This document shows, piece after piece, positions 15,480 through 29,001 of a DNA stretch of 64,000 bases. The notes below the pieces were generated by a model. It ran no database searches. It saw only the letters and a program-made list of their open reading frames with translations, and was not told the origin of the DNA. The stretch comes from Myxococcaceae bacterium. Its GTDB lineage: Bacteria > Myxococcota_A > Polyangia > Polyangiales > Ga0077539. A program made the translations under genes and the position numbers. The stretch lies in contig SCUS01000187.1 in the NCBI GenBank assembly GCA_004297725.1, positions 1 through 64,000 of the forward strand, read 5' to 3'. Position 1 is the stretch's first letter, and each line of letters begins with the position of its first letter.

Positions 15480-15770
15480 ATGGAAGCAGGCGCGACGGTG
15501 GTGACGCGACAACTCGACGGGGTGCTGCTGGTGTTCTCGCGCTTCGAGGGCATGTGGATGATCGACTGCGAGAGCGAGCCGGCCAACGACGACGGCCCGT
15601 GGTGCGAGGGCGCGACGGCGGTGGCGCGCGACGACGTGGCGACGCTCGACGACGTGGGCCGGCGGGCCTTCCATGCGCGGCAGTTGCGCAAGCTGGGCCT
15701 CGCCTCGCGGGGCTCCGGGGCGCGCGTGCTCTGGTCGATGATCGCGGACTTCGACAGCTTCGCTCCGTAG
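15480..15770 (+). CDS. Small hypothetical protein
   Basis: A 96-residue cytosolic protein that I do not recognise. It is supported by a near-perfect ribosome binding site (GAGGAGGT) seven bases before the ATG and by codon use like its neighbours. The sequence has a hydrophobic strand-rich start (VLLVFSRFEGMWMID) and an Arg-rich middle, with no signal peptide or metal motif. It is transcribed away from the transporter operon, with a 113-base divergent gap. Confidence 0.65.
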   Translation: MEAGATVVTRQLDGVLLVFSRFEGMWMIDCESEPANDDGPWCEGATAVARDDVATLDDVGRRAFHARQLRKLGLASRGSGARVLWSMIADFDSFAP

Positions 15771-15886
15771 CCCGTAGAAGGGGGGGCGCCGCGCATCCAC
15801 TGGTTGCGCTGAGGGCATGGGAGGGAGTAGAGCCAGCGCCGAAAGACGGGCGCGCAAGCGGGGCGTCCGTGTGAGGGATGCACGCC

Positions 15887-16174
15887 ATGTCGATGAAGCG
15901 CACGAAGAAGGCCTCTGGTTCTGCCCGTGGGGGAGCTTCGGATGGCTCGCTCGGGTTCAATCCTCCCAGCACCGAGGTGCCGACCTGGGACACCGCCGTC
16001 GGCGCGCTCGAGTCGGAGACCTTCACCACCTACGCGCCCGCGCAGACCTACAAGCGCGACACCCTGCTCGACCACGCGAAATTCGGCCGCGGCAAGGTGC
16101 TCGCGGTCGATGGGGGCCGCATCGAGGTGCTCTTCAGCGACGGCGTGAAGAAGCTGGCTCACGGAGTCTCTTGA
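15887..16174 (+). CDS. Small protein with SH3-like FGRGKV motif
   Basis: A 95-residue protein. The N-terminal 45 residues are basic and low in complexity. The C-terminal 45 contain HAKFGRGKVLAV, then IEVLFSDGVKKLAHG, a pattern like the small SH3-type fold at the C-terminus of UvrD/PcrA helicases and of several small myxobacterial proteins, which may bind nucleic acid or RNA polymerase. I chose ATG 15887 because GAGGG lies at suitable spacing; ATGs at 15878 and 15893 are possible. Function is inferred only from fold resemblance. Confidence 0.65.
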   Translation: MSMKRTKKASGSARGGASDGSLGFNPPSTEVPTWDTAVGALESETFTTYAPAQTYKRDTLLDHAKFGRGKVLAVDGGRIEVLFSDGVKKLAHGVS

Positions 16175-16228
16175 GTTCTTAGGAAGAGTCGTGCTAGGTA
16201 GCTTTTCCGCTCGGGACCAACGAGCTCT

Positions 16229-16315
16229 GGAGGCGTGGCCGAGTGGCCGATGGCAGCGGCTTGCTAAGCCGTCGATGGGGAAACTCATCCGTAGGTTCGA
16301 ATCCTACCGCCTCCG
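16229..16315 (+). tRNA. tRNA-Ser (anticodon GCU)
   Basis: An 87-base class II tRNA. The acceptor GGAGGCG pairs with CGCCTCC (16308-16314), with discriminator G at 16315. The anticodon loop TTGCTAA places GCT at 16263-16265, reading AGC and AGU. A long variable arm follows, and the T arm is GTAGG-TTCGAAT-CCTAC. The CCA is not encoded. No repeat of its 3' end was noticed elsewhere in the window, so it does not look like an occupied attachment site. Confidence 0.95.
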
Positions 16316-16342
16316 CAACAACACCCCTGGAGGGTGTCGCCC

Positions 16343-16717
16343 ATGACCGGGGGGTTCACCTCCCGGCTTCAGCGGTGGCGTGGATGGCCCCTGGTCGGGG
16401 GCGTCGCCACGCTGCTGCTCTCGCTGTGGTTCGCGACCTCGGCGATCCTCGTGCTGCTGTGGCGCTCGTCGCAGCAGCTCAACGTGTCGCGCATCCCGTG
16501 GGATGTGTGGTCGTACGTCCAGGCGCTGATCTTCGGCGTGGTGGGCGTCGCGGCGCTGCGTCGTCGCCCTCGCGCCCAGCCCTGGGTGCTGGGCGGCGGC
16601 GCGATCACGATGATGCTCTCGGCCCTCGCGATGCGCACCAACCGCTGGGACGCGGTGGGCGTCGCCCTCGGGCTGGTGATGCTCCTCGCCGGCCTCTGCT
16701 GGAAGGTCGACGACTGA
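16343..16717 (+). CDS. Small four-helix membrane protein
   Basis: A 124-residue unrecognised protein with about four predicted membrane segments (WPLVGGVATLLLSLWFATSA, YVQALIFGVVGVAAL, WVLGGGAITMMLSALA, VGVALGLVMLLAGLCW). A GTG at 16334 is in frame, but the ATG at 16343 sits nine bases after GGAGGG and is preferred. That ribosome binding site lies in a small hairpin directly after the tRNA (ACACCC 16321-16326 with GGGTGT 16332-16337), so expression may be linked to tRNA processing. Confidence 0.7.
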   Translation: MTGGFTSRLQRWRGWPLVGGVATLLLSLWFATSAILVLLWRSSQQLNVSRIPWDVWSYVQALIFGVVGVAALRRRPRAQPWVLGGGAITMMLSALAMRTNRWDAVGVALGLVMLLAGLCWKVDD

Positions 16718-16760
16718 GGGGGCCCTTCGCTGCGGGCGATCCCGTGCTAGGCACCCTCGG

Positions 16761-17963
16761 GTGTCTCTCCGCGCCTCGCTCCCTGTCTCCCGTCGGGCCC
16801 TCTTCGCGGCCGCTGCGCTGATCACGGCCTGCTCCCCCGAGCGCCCCACGACACAGTCCTGGCGCCCGGACCTCCGCCTCCCCACCATCACCTGGACCCA
16901 CGGCAACGATCCTCGGCTCCGCGTCGAGGGCCGCTCCCGCCGCACCTCCGAGGGGCCGGAGTTCGCGTGGCCTGCGTCGACGGTGCACCTGCGCTTCCGA
17001 GGGCGGACGCTCGACCTTCGTATGCGAGACACGCTGCTCGACGACCGCATCCGAGACCACGACCTCGTCGGGGTGTTCATCGACGGGGTGCTGGTGCGAC
17101 GGCTCGGGCTTCGAGAGGGCGACGGGGAGTATCGCGTGGCCATGCGGCTGCCCGATCGTGAGCACGTCGTGTCGCTGGTGAAGCTCACCGAGCCCGAGGC
17201 CGGGGCGATCACCCTCCTGGGCGTCGGAGCCGACGGGCCGCTGGAGGCCGCCGCTCCGCCGAGGCCCCATCGAATCCTGGCGATCGGCGACTCGATCACC
17301 GCGGGCTACGGGGTCGCCGGCCCGACGGGGTGCCACTACAGCGCGGAGTTCGCGGACGCGTCGAGGGCCTGGGCGACGCGCGCCGCGCAGCTCGTCGACG
17401 CCGAGGTCCACGTGGTGGCGTGGTCGGGCCGAGGGGTCATCTGGAACAACAGCACCGAGGCCGACGAGATGATGCCCGCGCTGATGGAGCGCACCCTCCC
17501 CGGGGACCGCGGCTCCACCTGGGACTGGCGAGCCTTCGTGCCGGAGGCCGTGGTGGTGAACCTCGGCACCAACGACGTGTCGCGGCCGGAGTTCGACTCC
17601 GCGACCTTCGAGCGAGGCTACGGGGCGATCCTCGACCGGCTGCGCTCGCTCTACCCCCGCACCCGCCTCGTGGTGGCGCTGGGGCCGCTCATCGCCGACG
17701 ACGATCCGCGGCCGGGGACCGGGAGGCTCACCCGGATGCGCTCCTCGCTGCAGGGCCTCGTCAGCGCCCGCCAGCAGCAGGGGGACGGCAACATCCGCTT
17801 CCTGGAGCTGTACTCGGGTGACCCCGCCGTGGAGGGCTACGGCTGCGACCAGCACCCCAGCGCGCTCACCCACGCCCGGCTCGCGGGCGTCCTCGCCGAG
17901 GCCCTCTCGGATATCGCCAGGGCGCCCACCCCCTCGGTCGCGTCGCGCGGCGCCTTCGAGTAG
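16761..17963 (+). CDS. SGNH/GDSL esterase lipoprotein, CE2-like
   Basis: A 400-residue exported esterase. The GTG start gives a signal with SRRALF and lipobox ITAC (C24), possibly a Tat lipoprotein. Residues about 30-165 form a beta-rich N-terminal domain. The SGNH hydrolase then shows IGDSITAGYG (Ser about 178), the Asn block in LGTND (about 268), and the catalytic Asp/His in CDQHP (about 363). Two-domain SGNH enzymes of this kind include carbohydrate esterase family 2 deacetylases, which would suit removal of acetyl groups from plant or bacterial polysaccharide. The substrate is not shown by sequence. Confidence 0.85.
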   Translation: MSLRASLPVSRRALFAAAALITACSPERPTTQSWRPDLRLPTITWTHGNDPRLRVEGRSRRTSEGPEFAWPASTVHLRFRGRTLDLRMRDTLLDDRIRDHDLVGVFIDGVLVRRLGLREGDGEYRVAMRLPDREHVVSLVKLTEPEAGAITLLGVGADGPLEAAAPPRPHRILAIGDSITAGYGVAGPTGCHYSAEFADASRAWATRAAQLVDAEVHVVAWSGRGVIWNNSTEADEMMPALMERTLPGDRGSTWDWRAFVPEAVVVNLGTNDVSRPEFDSATFERGYGAILDRLRSLYPRTRLVVALGPLIADDDPRPGTGRLTRMRSSLQGLVSARQQQGDGNIRFLELYSGDPAVEGYGCDQHPSALTHARLAGVLAEALSDIARAPTPSVASRGAFE

Positions 17964-17992
17964 TACCAGTCGCTTCGACTGAAAGCTCCTCC

Positions 17993-19072
17993 ATGGGCCC
18001 CCGACCAAGCACCCCACTCCTCTCGCTTCTCGCGCTCGCGGCCTGCGCCCCGGAGCTCAAGCCCGGAACCGATCGCGCCGACGCCTCCGCGAGGCTCGAT
18101 GTCACGGGCGCCGACACGGGCCGCGACGTGCCCGCCGCCGACCTCCCTCGCGACGCGGTGGTTCCGGTCGATGCGCCCCGGACGGTGACGTCGCAGACCT
18201 CGTGCCCCGAGCCGAGCGAGGTCGGCTGCGGCCTGGTGGAGATCGCCGGCGGCACCTTCACCATGGGCGTCGCCGACGCCCTGAGCGCCGTCGAGGGGTC
18301 GCCCGAGCAGCCGAGGATCACCGTCGGGCCCTACGCCATCGACGCGCACGAGGTGACGCTCTCGCGCTTCCGTCGCTTCTGGGCCGTGGCCAAGGGGCTG
18401 CCCAGGGTGCGCACGGTGGCCTACCCGGGCGGCGCGGTGAACCTCGCCGAGGGGGTGCAGGAGCCCGACTCGACCACCCTCGAGGCGGCCTGCAACTGGA
18501 CCCTGTCGCCCGGCGCGCGCGAGCAGCACCCGGTCAACTGCATCAACTGGTACACCGCGCAGGCCTTCTGCGTGTGGGACGGGGGGCGCCTCCCGACGGA
18601 CGCCGAGTGGGAGTTCGCCGCGCGCGGTCGAGAGGTGGGAGGGCTGCGCGCCGGGAGGCTCTACCCCTGGGGCAACGAGGACCCGCTCCCCACCTGCGAC
18701 CGCGCCCGCTGGAACCAGTCGGCCTGCCCGAACGAGGACGGCGCCCGCACCCGCCGGGTGGGCAGCTACGCCCCGTCGCCCGACCTCCCCGGCGCCCGCA
18801 TCTGGGACCTCTCCGGGAACATCTACGAGTGGACCGCGGACAACCTCGTCCCCTACGAAGGCCCCGACCGCCGCGGCTGCTGGGGCGCCCTGCCGGGCGG
18901 CCGGGTCAACCCGGTCTGCAACGTCGAGGAGCGCGGGGCCCGCACCATCCGCGGCGGGTCGTGGTTCTTCACCACCCTCGGCGTGATGCGCTCGGCGTCG
19001 CGCTTCGGGGCCGAGATGGGCGGCTCGCTCCCGCTCTATGGCATCGGGCTGCGCTGCGCCCGCACCCGCTGA
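17993..19072 (+). CDS. FGE/SUMF1-fold lipoprotein, probably non-catalytic
   Basis: A 359-residue protein with lipobox LAAC (C18), a 60-residue Asp/Ala linker and a formylglycine-generating-enzyme fold from about residue 75 (IAGGTFTMG, IDAHEVTLSRF, CINWYTAQAFC, RLPTDAEWEFAARG, NIYEWTAD, RTIRGGSW, GIGLRCAR). True FGE carries two copper-binding cysteines shortly after GGS; here that stretch reads WFFTTLGVMRSA, with no Cys. It is therefore unlikely to convert Cys to formylglycine and may bind ligands or act as another family oxidase. It is located 29 bases after the esterase gene, so the two may be co-expressed at the cell surface. Confidence 0.85.
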   Translation: MGPRPSTPLLSLLALAACAPELKPGTDRADASARLDVTGADTGRDVPAADLPRDAVVPVDAPRTVTSQTSCPEPSEVGCGLVEIAGGTFTMGVADALSAVEGSPEQPRITVGPYAIDAHEVTLSRFRRFWAVAKGLPRVRTVAYPGGAVNLAEGVQEPDSTTLEAACNWTLSPGAREQHPVNCINWYTAQAFCVWDGGRLPTDAEWEFAARGREVGGLRAGRLYPWGNEDPLPTCDRARWNQSACPNEDGARTRRVGSYAPSPDLPGARIWDLSGNIYEWTADNLVPYEGPDRRGCWGALPGGRVNPVCNVEERGARTIRGGSWFFTTLGVMRSASRFGAEMGGSLPLYGIGLRCARTR

Positions 19073-19123
19073 GCCGCCTCTTCGAAGCACCGGCCGATTC
19101 GTCGTATACACACCGCCGCTCCG

Positions 19124-20502
<1,379 letters not shown>

Positions 20503-20506
<4 letters not shown>

Positions 20507-21504
20507 GGCGGTGGGGCGTCGCGCTGGCGATGGCCGGGCTGCTCGTGACGCCCGCGCTCTCGGCGCAGACCACGGGCGATCGAGCGCTCATCGAGCAGGG
20601 CCGCACGCTGCGTAGGGCGGGGCGCAACGCCGCGGCGCTCGAGGCCTTCCGCGAGGCCTACGCGCTGAGCCCGACGCCGGAGGCCGCCGGGCAGATCGGC
20701 TTCGCCGAGCACGCGCTCGAGCACTGGGAGCCGGCGTCGCGCTTCCTCCGGATGGCCCTCGGCGCGGCGAGCGATCGCTGGGTGGTCGCTCAGCGCAGGG
20801 CGCTGGAGTTCTCGCTCCAGGAGGTCGAGCGCCACCTGGGGTCGCTGCGTGTCGAGACCGCCACGGCGGGCGCCACGATCTCCCTCGACGGCCGCGCCGC
20901 GGGGGTGCTCCCCATGTCCGAGGCGGTGCGCGTCGCCGAGGGCCGGGTGACCGTCGAGGTGCGCGCCCCCGGGCACCGGGCCGACCGCCGCGAGGTGACC
21001 ATCGCCGCCGGAGAGACCGTGCGGCTCGTGGTGCAGCTCGCTCCGTTGGAGGACGCTCGCGCGGCGGCGGCGGAGGCTGCGGTCGAGGTGCGCCCCGTGG
21101 GGCCGACGCGGGTGGTGCCGAGGGACGCGCCGCCCAGGGAGCTGCCCCCCAGCTCGGGTGGCGTCACCCGCGCGCTGGGCTGGGTCTCGCTCGGCGTCGC
21201 GGCGCTGTCGCTCGGCGGGGGAGTGATCGCGATGGTGCTGCGCGACGGCGCGGCCGAGCGATGGAACGACGACGACCGCTGCCTCACCGGGCCGCGCACC
21301 CGGGAGCAGAACTGCAGCGACGACCGGGTGATGGTGTCGACCGCGCACGACCTGATGGTCGGAGGGTACGTCGCGGGAGGCGTGCTCGCGGTCGGGGCGA
21401 TGGTGCTCTTCCTGGCGGCGCCGTCGTCGCAGGAGCGCGCCGCAGCCCCCAGGGTGAGCTTCGGCATCGGCCCCGGGAGCGTCTCGCTGGGCGGGCGGTT
21501 CTGA
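20503..21504 (+). CDS. TPR/PEGA-domain exported protein
   Basis: A 333-residue protein with an N-terminal signal (LAMAGLLVTPALSAQ), a TPR-like helical pair (AALEAFREAYALSPTPEA), a PEGA domain (LGSLRVETATAGATISLDG) and two hydrophobic segments near the C-terminus (about 220-240 and 290-310). PEGA proteins sit at the envelope and often accompany myxobacterial kinases. Of the possible GTG starts, the one at 20503 overlaps the kinase TGA and has GGTGGGG ten bases upstream; GTGs at 20482 or 20497 would add 7 or 2 residues. It ends directly against the stop of the convergent small lipoprotein gene. Confidence 0.8.
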
Positions 21505-21732
21505 TCAGTCGCGAGGCGTGCCGGCGTCGGGGTAGCCGCCGTCCGGGCACACCCGGAAGACCTCGTCCTCGGCGCAGTAGTTCAGCACGCAGAGCCTGAC
21601 CCGCCCGCAGGAGGCGCCGGCGTTGCAGTCCTCGTCGCGAGCGCACCGGACGCCCCCGTCACGCACGGCCTCCGGGGCAGACACGCACGCCGAGAGGGTC
21701 AGCGCCAGGAGCAGGAACCATCGTCGAGCCAT
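21505..21732 (-). CDS. Small Cys-rich lipoprotein
   Basis: A 75-residue protein with signal MARRWFLLLALTLSAC (lipobox LSAC) and a short domain containing seven cysteines (CARDEDCNAGASC type), like the Cys-knot-like repeats of myxobacterial surface proteins. The ATG at 21732 is preferred to one nine codons upstream because it starts the signal. It may be co-transcribed with the two lipoproteins upstream. Function unknown. Confidence 0.7.
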   Translation of the reverse strand: MARRWFLLLALTLSACVSAPEAVRDGGVRCARDEDCNAGASCGRVRLCVLNYCAEDEVFRVCPDGGYPDAGTPRD

Positions 21733-21772
21733 CGTCGCGGAAGGTATCACCACTGCCACGAAGCCGCCGGGT

Positions 21773-22207
21773 TCAGCGCCCCGAGAGGCCCGCCTCCGCG
21801 TCCGACGGGCTCGCGTCCGCGTCCGTGGAGCTCACATCCTCGACGCAGCGACCGCCGTCGCCGCCGTCGCCCGTCGCGTCGCACTCCGCGCTCGCGTCCT
21901 GCGCCGGGGCCGCGTCGCTGAAGGAGCCCGCGTCGAAGGCTCCGCCCGCGTCGGGCGTCGTGGCGCCAGGGATGTCGGCCCCCGCGCTCGCGTCGAAGCT
22001 CGGCGGCGCGGTGTCCGTCACGGCCCCGAGGTCTGTCGGAGGGGGCGTGCTGCTGTCGCTCGGCCTGCCCAGGTCGCGGGACACCGAGGCGTCGGTCGCC
22101 CGGTTGGAGGAGTCGGTCTCGTCGCCCTCCAGGGGGATCATCGGCCGCGGCGTGAACACGCAGCCCGCCAGCACCGAGCCGATCACCACCCAGCGAGCGC
22201 CGATCAT
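21773..22207 (-). CDS. Lipoprotein with GCVFTPRPMIP motif (copy 1)
   Basis: A 144-residue lipoprotein (lipobox LAGC) whose mature end begins CVFTPRPMIPL and continues as an Asp/Ala/Ser/Thr-rich, disorder-like chain with one Cys pair near the end. The upstream neighbour has the same mature start. The rest of the two chains is only compositionally similar, so the CVFTPRPMIP block is probably functional, for example in sorting or anchoring. The ATG overlaps the stop of the upstream gene by 4 bases. I do not recognise the family. Confidence 0.7.
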   Translation of the reverse strand: MIGARWVVIGSVLAGCVFTPRPMIPLEGDETDSSNRATDASVSRDLGRPSDSSTPPPTDLGAVTDTAPPSFDASAGADIPGATTPDAGGAFDAGSFSDAAPAQDASAECDATGDGGDGGRCVEDVSSTDADASPSDAEAGLSGR

Positions 22208-22623
22208 CGCCCAGGCCCCGTCTGCCCCGCGGTGGGGCCGCCGTCACAGGAGGCGTCCGCCGCCCCGTCGCTCGCGTCGCAGGACCCGTCGGGCACGTCC
22301 CCCGCTCCGCCGTCACGGGGCGAGGCCGTCGGATCGCACGGCGCCCCGTCGCGGTCGACGTAGCCGGAGTCCCCGGCGTCGCTCTCCCGACGGCAGTTCG
22401 AGTCCTCGGGCGAGGGCGCGTCCGAGGCCGAGGGCGCGTCCGAGGCCGCCGCGTCGCCGAAGAAGGTCGCCCCGGCGTCGGCGAAGGGAGTGCCCGTCAG
22501 CGCGGAGTCGCTCGTGGCAGCGAGCCCGCCCGCGTCGTCGGCGTAGGGGATCATCGGCCGGGGCGTGAACACGCACCCCGACCCGAGGACCATCACCACC
22601 ACCCACGACAGGCGCTTCGTCAC
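22204..22623 (-). CDS. Lipoprotein with GCVFTPRPMIP motif (copy 2)
   Basis: A 139-residue lipoprotein with signal VTKRLSWVVVMVLGSGC and mature start CVFTPRPMIPY, followed by an acidic, Ala/Ser/Asp-rich chain with several Cys (CRR, APC, GSC, ASC). The GTG start at 22623 is chosen because it follows GGAGG at good spacing and opens the signal; a longer frame upstream lacks these features. It is coupled by a 4-base overlap to copy 1 and lies downstream of the large sigma54 regulator gene, which may or may not be in the same transcript. Confidence 0.7.
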   Translation of the reverse strand: MTKRLSWVVVMVLGSGCVFTPRPMIPYADDAGGLAATSDSALTGTPFADAGATFFGDAAASDAPSASDAPSPEDSNCRRESDAGDSGYVDRDGAPCDPTASPRDGGAGDVPDGSCDASDGAADASCDGGPTAGQTGPGR

Positions 22624-22758
22624 CGACCTCACCCCTCCGTCCGGTGCACGGCACGAGCCACGGTCGCCGCGGCGCGGAGCCGATGCCCCGCCCACGACAG
22701 CCACGCCCCGTCGGTGATTCCTCTCCATGCCGCGGCGGCACAGTACGGCACAGGACGA

Positions 22759-27786
<5,028 letters not shown>

Positions 27787-27801
27787 ATGAGGGCGGGAAT
27801 C

Positions 27802-28827
27802 CTACTCTCCCGGGCCCCGAGGCGTCGCCTGCTCGTTGGGCTCCTCCCTCGGCGCGGGGCGCGCCGCCAGGGTGAGCGTCTCGTCGAAGGTCGCCCCGCC
27901 GCGGGTCACCCGGAGCGTGACCTCCTGCCCGATCTGCCTTCCCTCCAGGATGTCGCCCAGGTCGGCGAGGGAGCGCACCGCGCGGTTGTCGGCCGCCACG
28001 ATCACGTCGCCGTTGGGCCCGCCGCGCAGCCCCGCCGCGGCGCCAGGACCGTTGGCGGCGACGCTCGCGATGCGCAGGCCCCCGGTGGCGAAGCGCACCG
28101 ACGCCCCTGGGGGGATCTCCACCATCACCAGCCCGAGCCACGGTCGGGCGGCCGCGGCGGCGGAGTTGGCGAGGGCCCGAAGCACGGTCGCAGGGACGGC
28201 GAACGCGACGTCCGCGCCGGTGATCTCGCTCTCCCGGTCGGGCGGGACGATGAGCCCGACGAGGGTGGCGGTCGCGTGGTGGAAGACCCCGCTGCCGACC
28301 GCGCTGTTGGCGGGGATGGGGTCGAGCTCCCAGGCGTCGCGCAGCAGCGCCGCGTTGCCCCCGACGAAGGACCGTCGCCGTCGCAGGAGGCCGCTCGACA
28401 CCCTCGACCCCGCGATGGGGACCCAGCTCACCTCGTCGCGCGCCCTGCCGTCGCGGTCGCTGATGCGCAGCCCCTCGACCCAGCGCCCCGCGTTGCCCTC
28501 GAGCAGCGCCACGCCCCAGGCGGGGTCGGTCGCCACCACCCGCGCCCGGTCGATGCGCCCGTCGGGGTAGACCACGCGCAGGTCGCGGGCCTCTCGCACC
28601 GGGACCAGCGCCGTCAGGATGCGCCCGGTGTCCTGGAGCACCACGCCTCGGGCGAGCGAGTCTCGGCCGTCGAGGACGTTCACCGTCACCCGAGGGAGCC
28701 GGGCTCGCGCGTTGGGCGGCGTGGCGACCACCCTGGGCTCGGGCGAGGGGTCGACCTGGGCGAGGGCGGGCGTCGCCCCCAGGGAGAGCGCGGCGCAGAG
28801 GACGATGAGCGGGAGGGAGCGGGCCAT
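27802..28827 (-). CDS. HtrA-like periplasmic protein with PDZ domain, probably inactive protease
   Basis: A 341-residue protein with a Sec signal ending ALAQ. The trypsin-like fold is recognisable (ARGVVLQDTGRILTALVPV, ATDPAWGVALLEGN, VGSGVFHHATATLVGLI), and a PDZ domain occupies about 225-325 (RPWLGLVM, GPGAAAGLRGGPNGDVI). In active HtrA the first block ends in THVV with the catalytic His, and the third has GNSGGPL with the Ser; here these read LVPV and NSAVGSG. Proteolysis is therefore doubtful, and it may sense misfolded proteins or bind C-termini. It is immediately upstream of the sigma54 activator and could be part of the same signalling unit. Confidence 0.8.
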   Translation of the reverse strand: MARSLPLIVLCAALSLGATPALAQVDPSPEPRVVATPPNARARLPRVTVNVLDGRDSLARGVVLQDTGRILTALVPVREARDLRVVYPDGRIDRARVVATDPAWGVALLEGNAGRWVEGLRISDRDGRARDEVSWVPIAGSRVSSGLLRRRRSFVGGNAALLRDAWELDPIPANSAVGSGVFHHATATLVGLIVPPDRESEITGADVAFAVPATVLRALANSAAAAARPWLGLVMVEIPPGASVRFATGGLRIASVAANGPGAAAGLRGGPNGDVIVAADNRAVRSLADLGDILEGRQIGQEVTLRVTRGGATFDETLTLAARPAPREEPNEQATPRGPGE

Positions 28828-29001
28828 CGGGGGGAGTGTGACCGATATGGGGCTCCAACGAGCGGTGGCGTCAAGCGAAGGAGCGCGTCGGCGCCGGGGG
28901 TGGTACGAATGGCTGGAGGGGGGGGGCCTGAGCGCTGTGGTGACCCAACATCCGCGAGGGAACATCATGCGAGTAGCGCCCCCACCCCGCCCGTGTCCGT
29001 G

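Noticed and set aside
16229..16315. tRNA-Ser as an attachment site of an integrated element
   Set aside because: No integrase gene and no second copy of the tRNA 3' end were seen in the window.
11047..19072. Sulfatase plus maturation factor pair
   Set aside because: The sulfatase-like enzyme lacks the Cys/Ser to be converted and the FGE-like protein lacks the copper cysteines, so neither half of the pair is convincing.
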